A program made the translations under genes and the position numbers. Of a DNA stretch of 5,686 nucleotides, positions 5,188-5,686 are shown in pieces (the stretch's first letter is position 1; every line of letters begins with the position of its first letter). The notes beneath the pieces were generated by a model that saw nothing but the letters and a program-made list of their open reading frames with translations, was not told the DNA's origin and did not search any database. Source of the DNA: JBDREF01 sp043820045 (GTDB taxonomy: Bacteria > Planctomycetota > Phycisphaerae > Sedimentisphaerales > Anaerobacaceae); the NCBI GenBank assembly GCA_043820045.1, contig JBDREF010000400.1, positions 1 through 5,686 on the forward strand. The letters are read 5' to 3'.

Positions 5188-5686
5188 AAGACGCTTGATG
5201 CGGCCAGCTACACCACCGGCTTCGCCTACGACTCGGCGGATCGGCCGACAACTGTGACCTATCCCACCGGGGAGACCGTTACTCAGACCTACACCGCCCG
5301 GGGCCTGCCCAATACCCTTTCAGGCAGTGCGGTTGGCAGCCTGGTTACAGGGATGCTCTACAACCAGATGGGGCAGGTAACACAGATCAACCCGGGCAAC
5401 GGCACTCAGACGGCCTTCGGCTACTGGGACGTAGGTGGTGCCAACGACAACGCGGGAGGCTACTACGGCCGGCTGTGGCGCATCCAGACTGCGGGACCTG
5501 GCGGTGATCTGCAGGACGTGCGACACACCTGGGACGCCGGCGCCAATCTCATTCAACGTGAGGACGTGCAGGGAGGGGAGATCGAAAACTTTGGCTACGA
5601 TTTCCTGGACCGGCTGGTCTCCGCATCCGGCCCTTATACCGAAGGCTACACCTACAACCAGATCGGGAATATGATGTCCAAGAATG
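5188..5686 (+). CDS. RHS/YD-repeat protein fragment, 5' end cut by the IS
   Basis: This frame runs without a stop for 166 codons to the window edge and codes for tandem RHS/YD repeats. These form the beta-strand shell of secreted or surface-exposed RHS proteins such as polymorphic toxins, adhesins and wall-associated proteins. Repeat signatures include TTGFAYDSADRPTTVTYPTG, LYNQMGQVTQI, FGYDFLDRLVSASGPYTEGY and YTYNQIGNMMSKN, spaced about every 20 to 50 residues. The first recognisable repeat residues (TLDAASYTTG) begin within a few bases of the IS right end. The upstream part of the gene is not in the window, so the gene has been cut or rearranged at 5186/5187. The frame stays open leftwards into the IS as far as a stop at 5104-5106, giving possible ATGs at 5113 and 5122, so a short chimeric start is conceivable. 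Base composition is clearly more G+C-rich than the IS and the antitoxin operon. The C-terminal effector region, if any, lies beyond the window. Confidence 0.85.

Noticed and set aside
5187..5686. RHS repeats considered as a tandem DNA repeat or CRISPR-like array
   Set aside because: The periodicity is at protein level, with degenerate YD motifs. No identical DNA repeats with regular spacers are present.

Overview
The window is bacterial. It holds a two-gene metabolic operon, a small operon led by an antitoxin-like gene, an apparently intact insertion sequence, and the start of an RHS/YD-repeat coding region that runs off the right edge. G+C is moderate over most of the window and visibly higher in the RHS part. 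No gene fixes the phylum. The wording of the RHS repeats and the general mix recall environmental Chloroflexota and similar uncultivated lineages, but that is only an impression.

Layout. On the minus strand, a full-length transketolase gene (773-2782) is followed after 7 bases by a fumarylacetoacetate-hydrolase-family gene (4-765). A perfect TATAAT box and a Shine-Dalgarno sequence precede the transketolase, so the two are probably co-transcribed. A stretch of about 590 bases (2783-3374) then holds the promoter but no convincing gene. It carries short inverted repeats and overlapping open frames that lack start codons, and it looks like decayed or repeat-derived DNA. Next, also on the minus strand, come an 81-residue ribbon-helix-helix antitoxin of FitA/VapB type (3649-3894) and, 19 bases downstream, an 84-residue conserved-looking protein of unknown function (3375-3629). 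The PIN-domain toxin normally paired with such an antitoxin is not visible.

On the plus strand lies an ISAzo13-family insertion sequence (about 3900-5186). It has one intact DDE transposase gene and imperfect terminal inverted repeats that I could align by eye. Its left end stops about 5 bases before the antitoxin start codon, so the antitoxin's upstream region is now IS sequence. Its right end abuts an in-frame RHS/YD-repeat coding sequence (5188-5686) whose 5' part is absent from the window. The two flanks of the IS are unrelated, so the IS probably marks a rearrangement or deletion junction and not a simple insertion into one gene.

The transketolase operon is ordinary central metabolism. 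The right half is accessory DNA. The observations most worth checking are the antitoxin paired with a non-PIN partner, its promoter region replaced by an IS end, and the IS/RHS junction. I saw no clearly new multi-gene system, CRISPR array, tRNA or rRNA.
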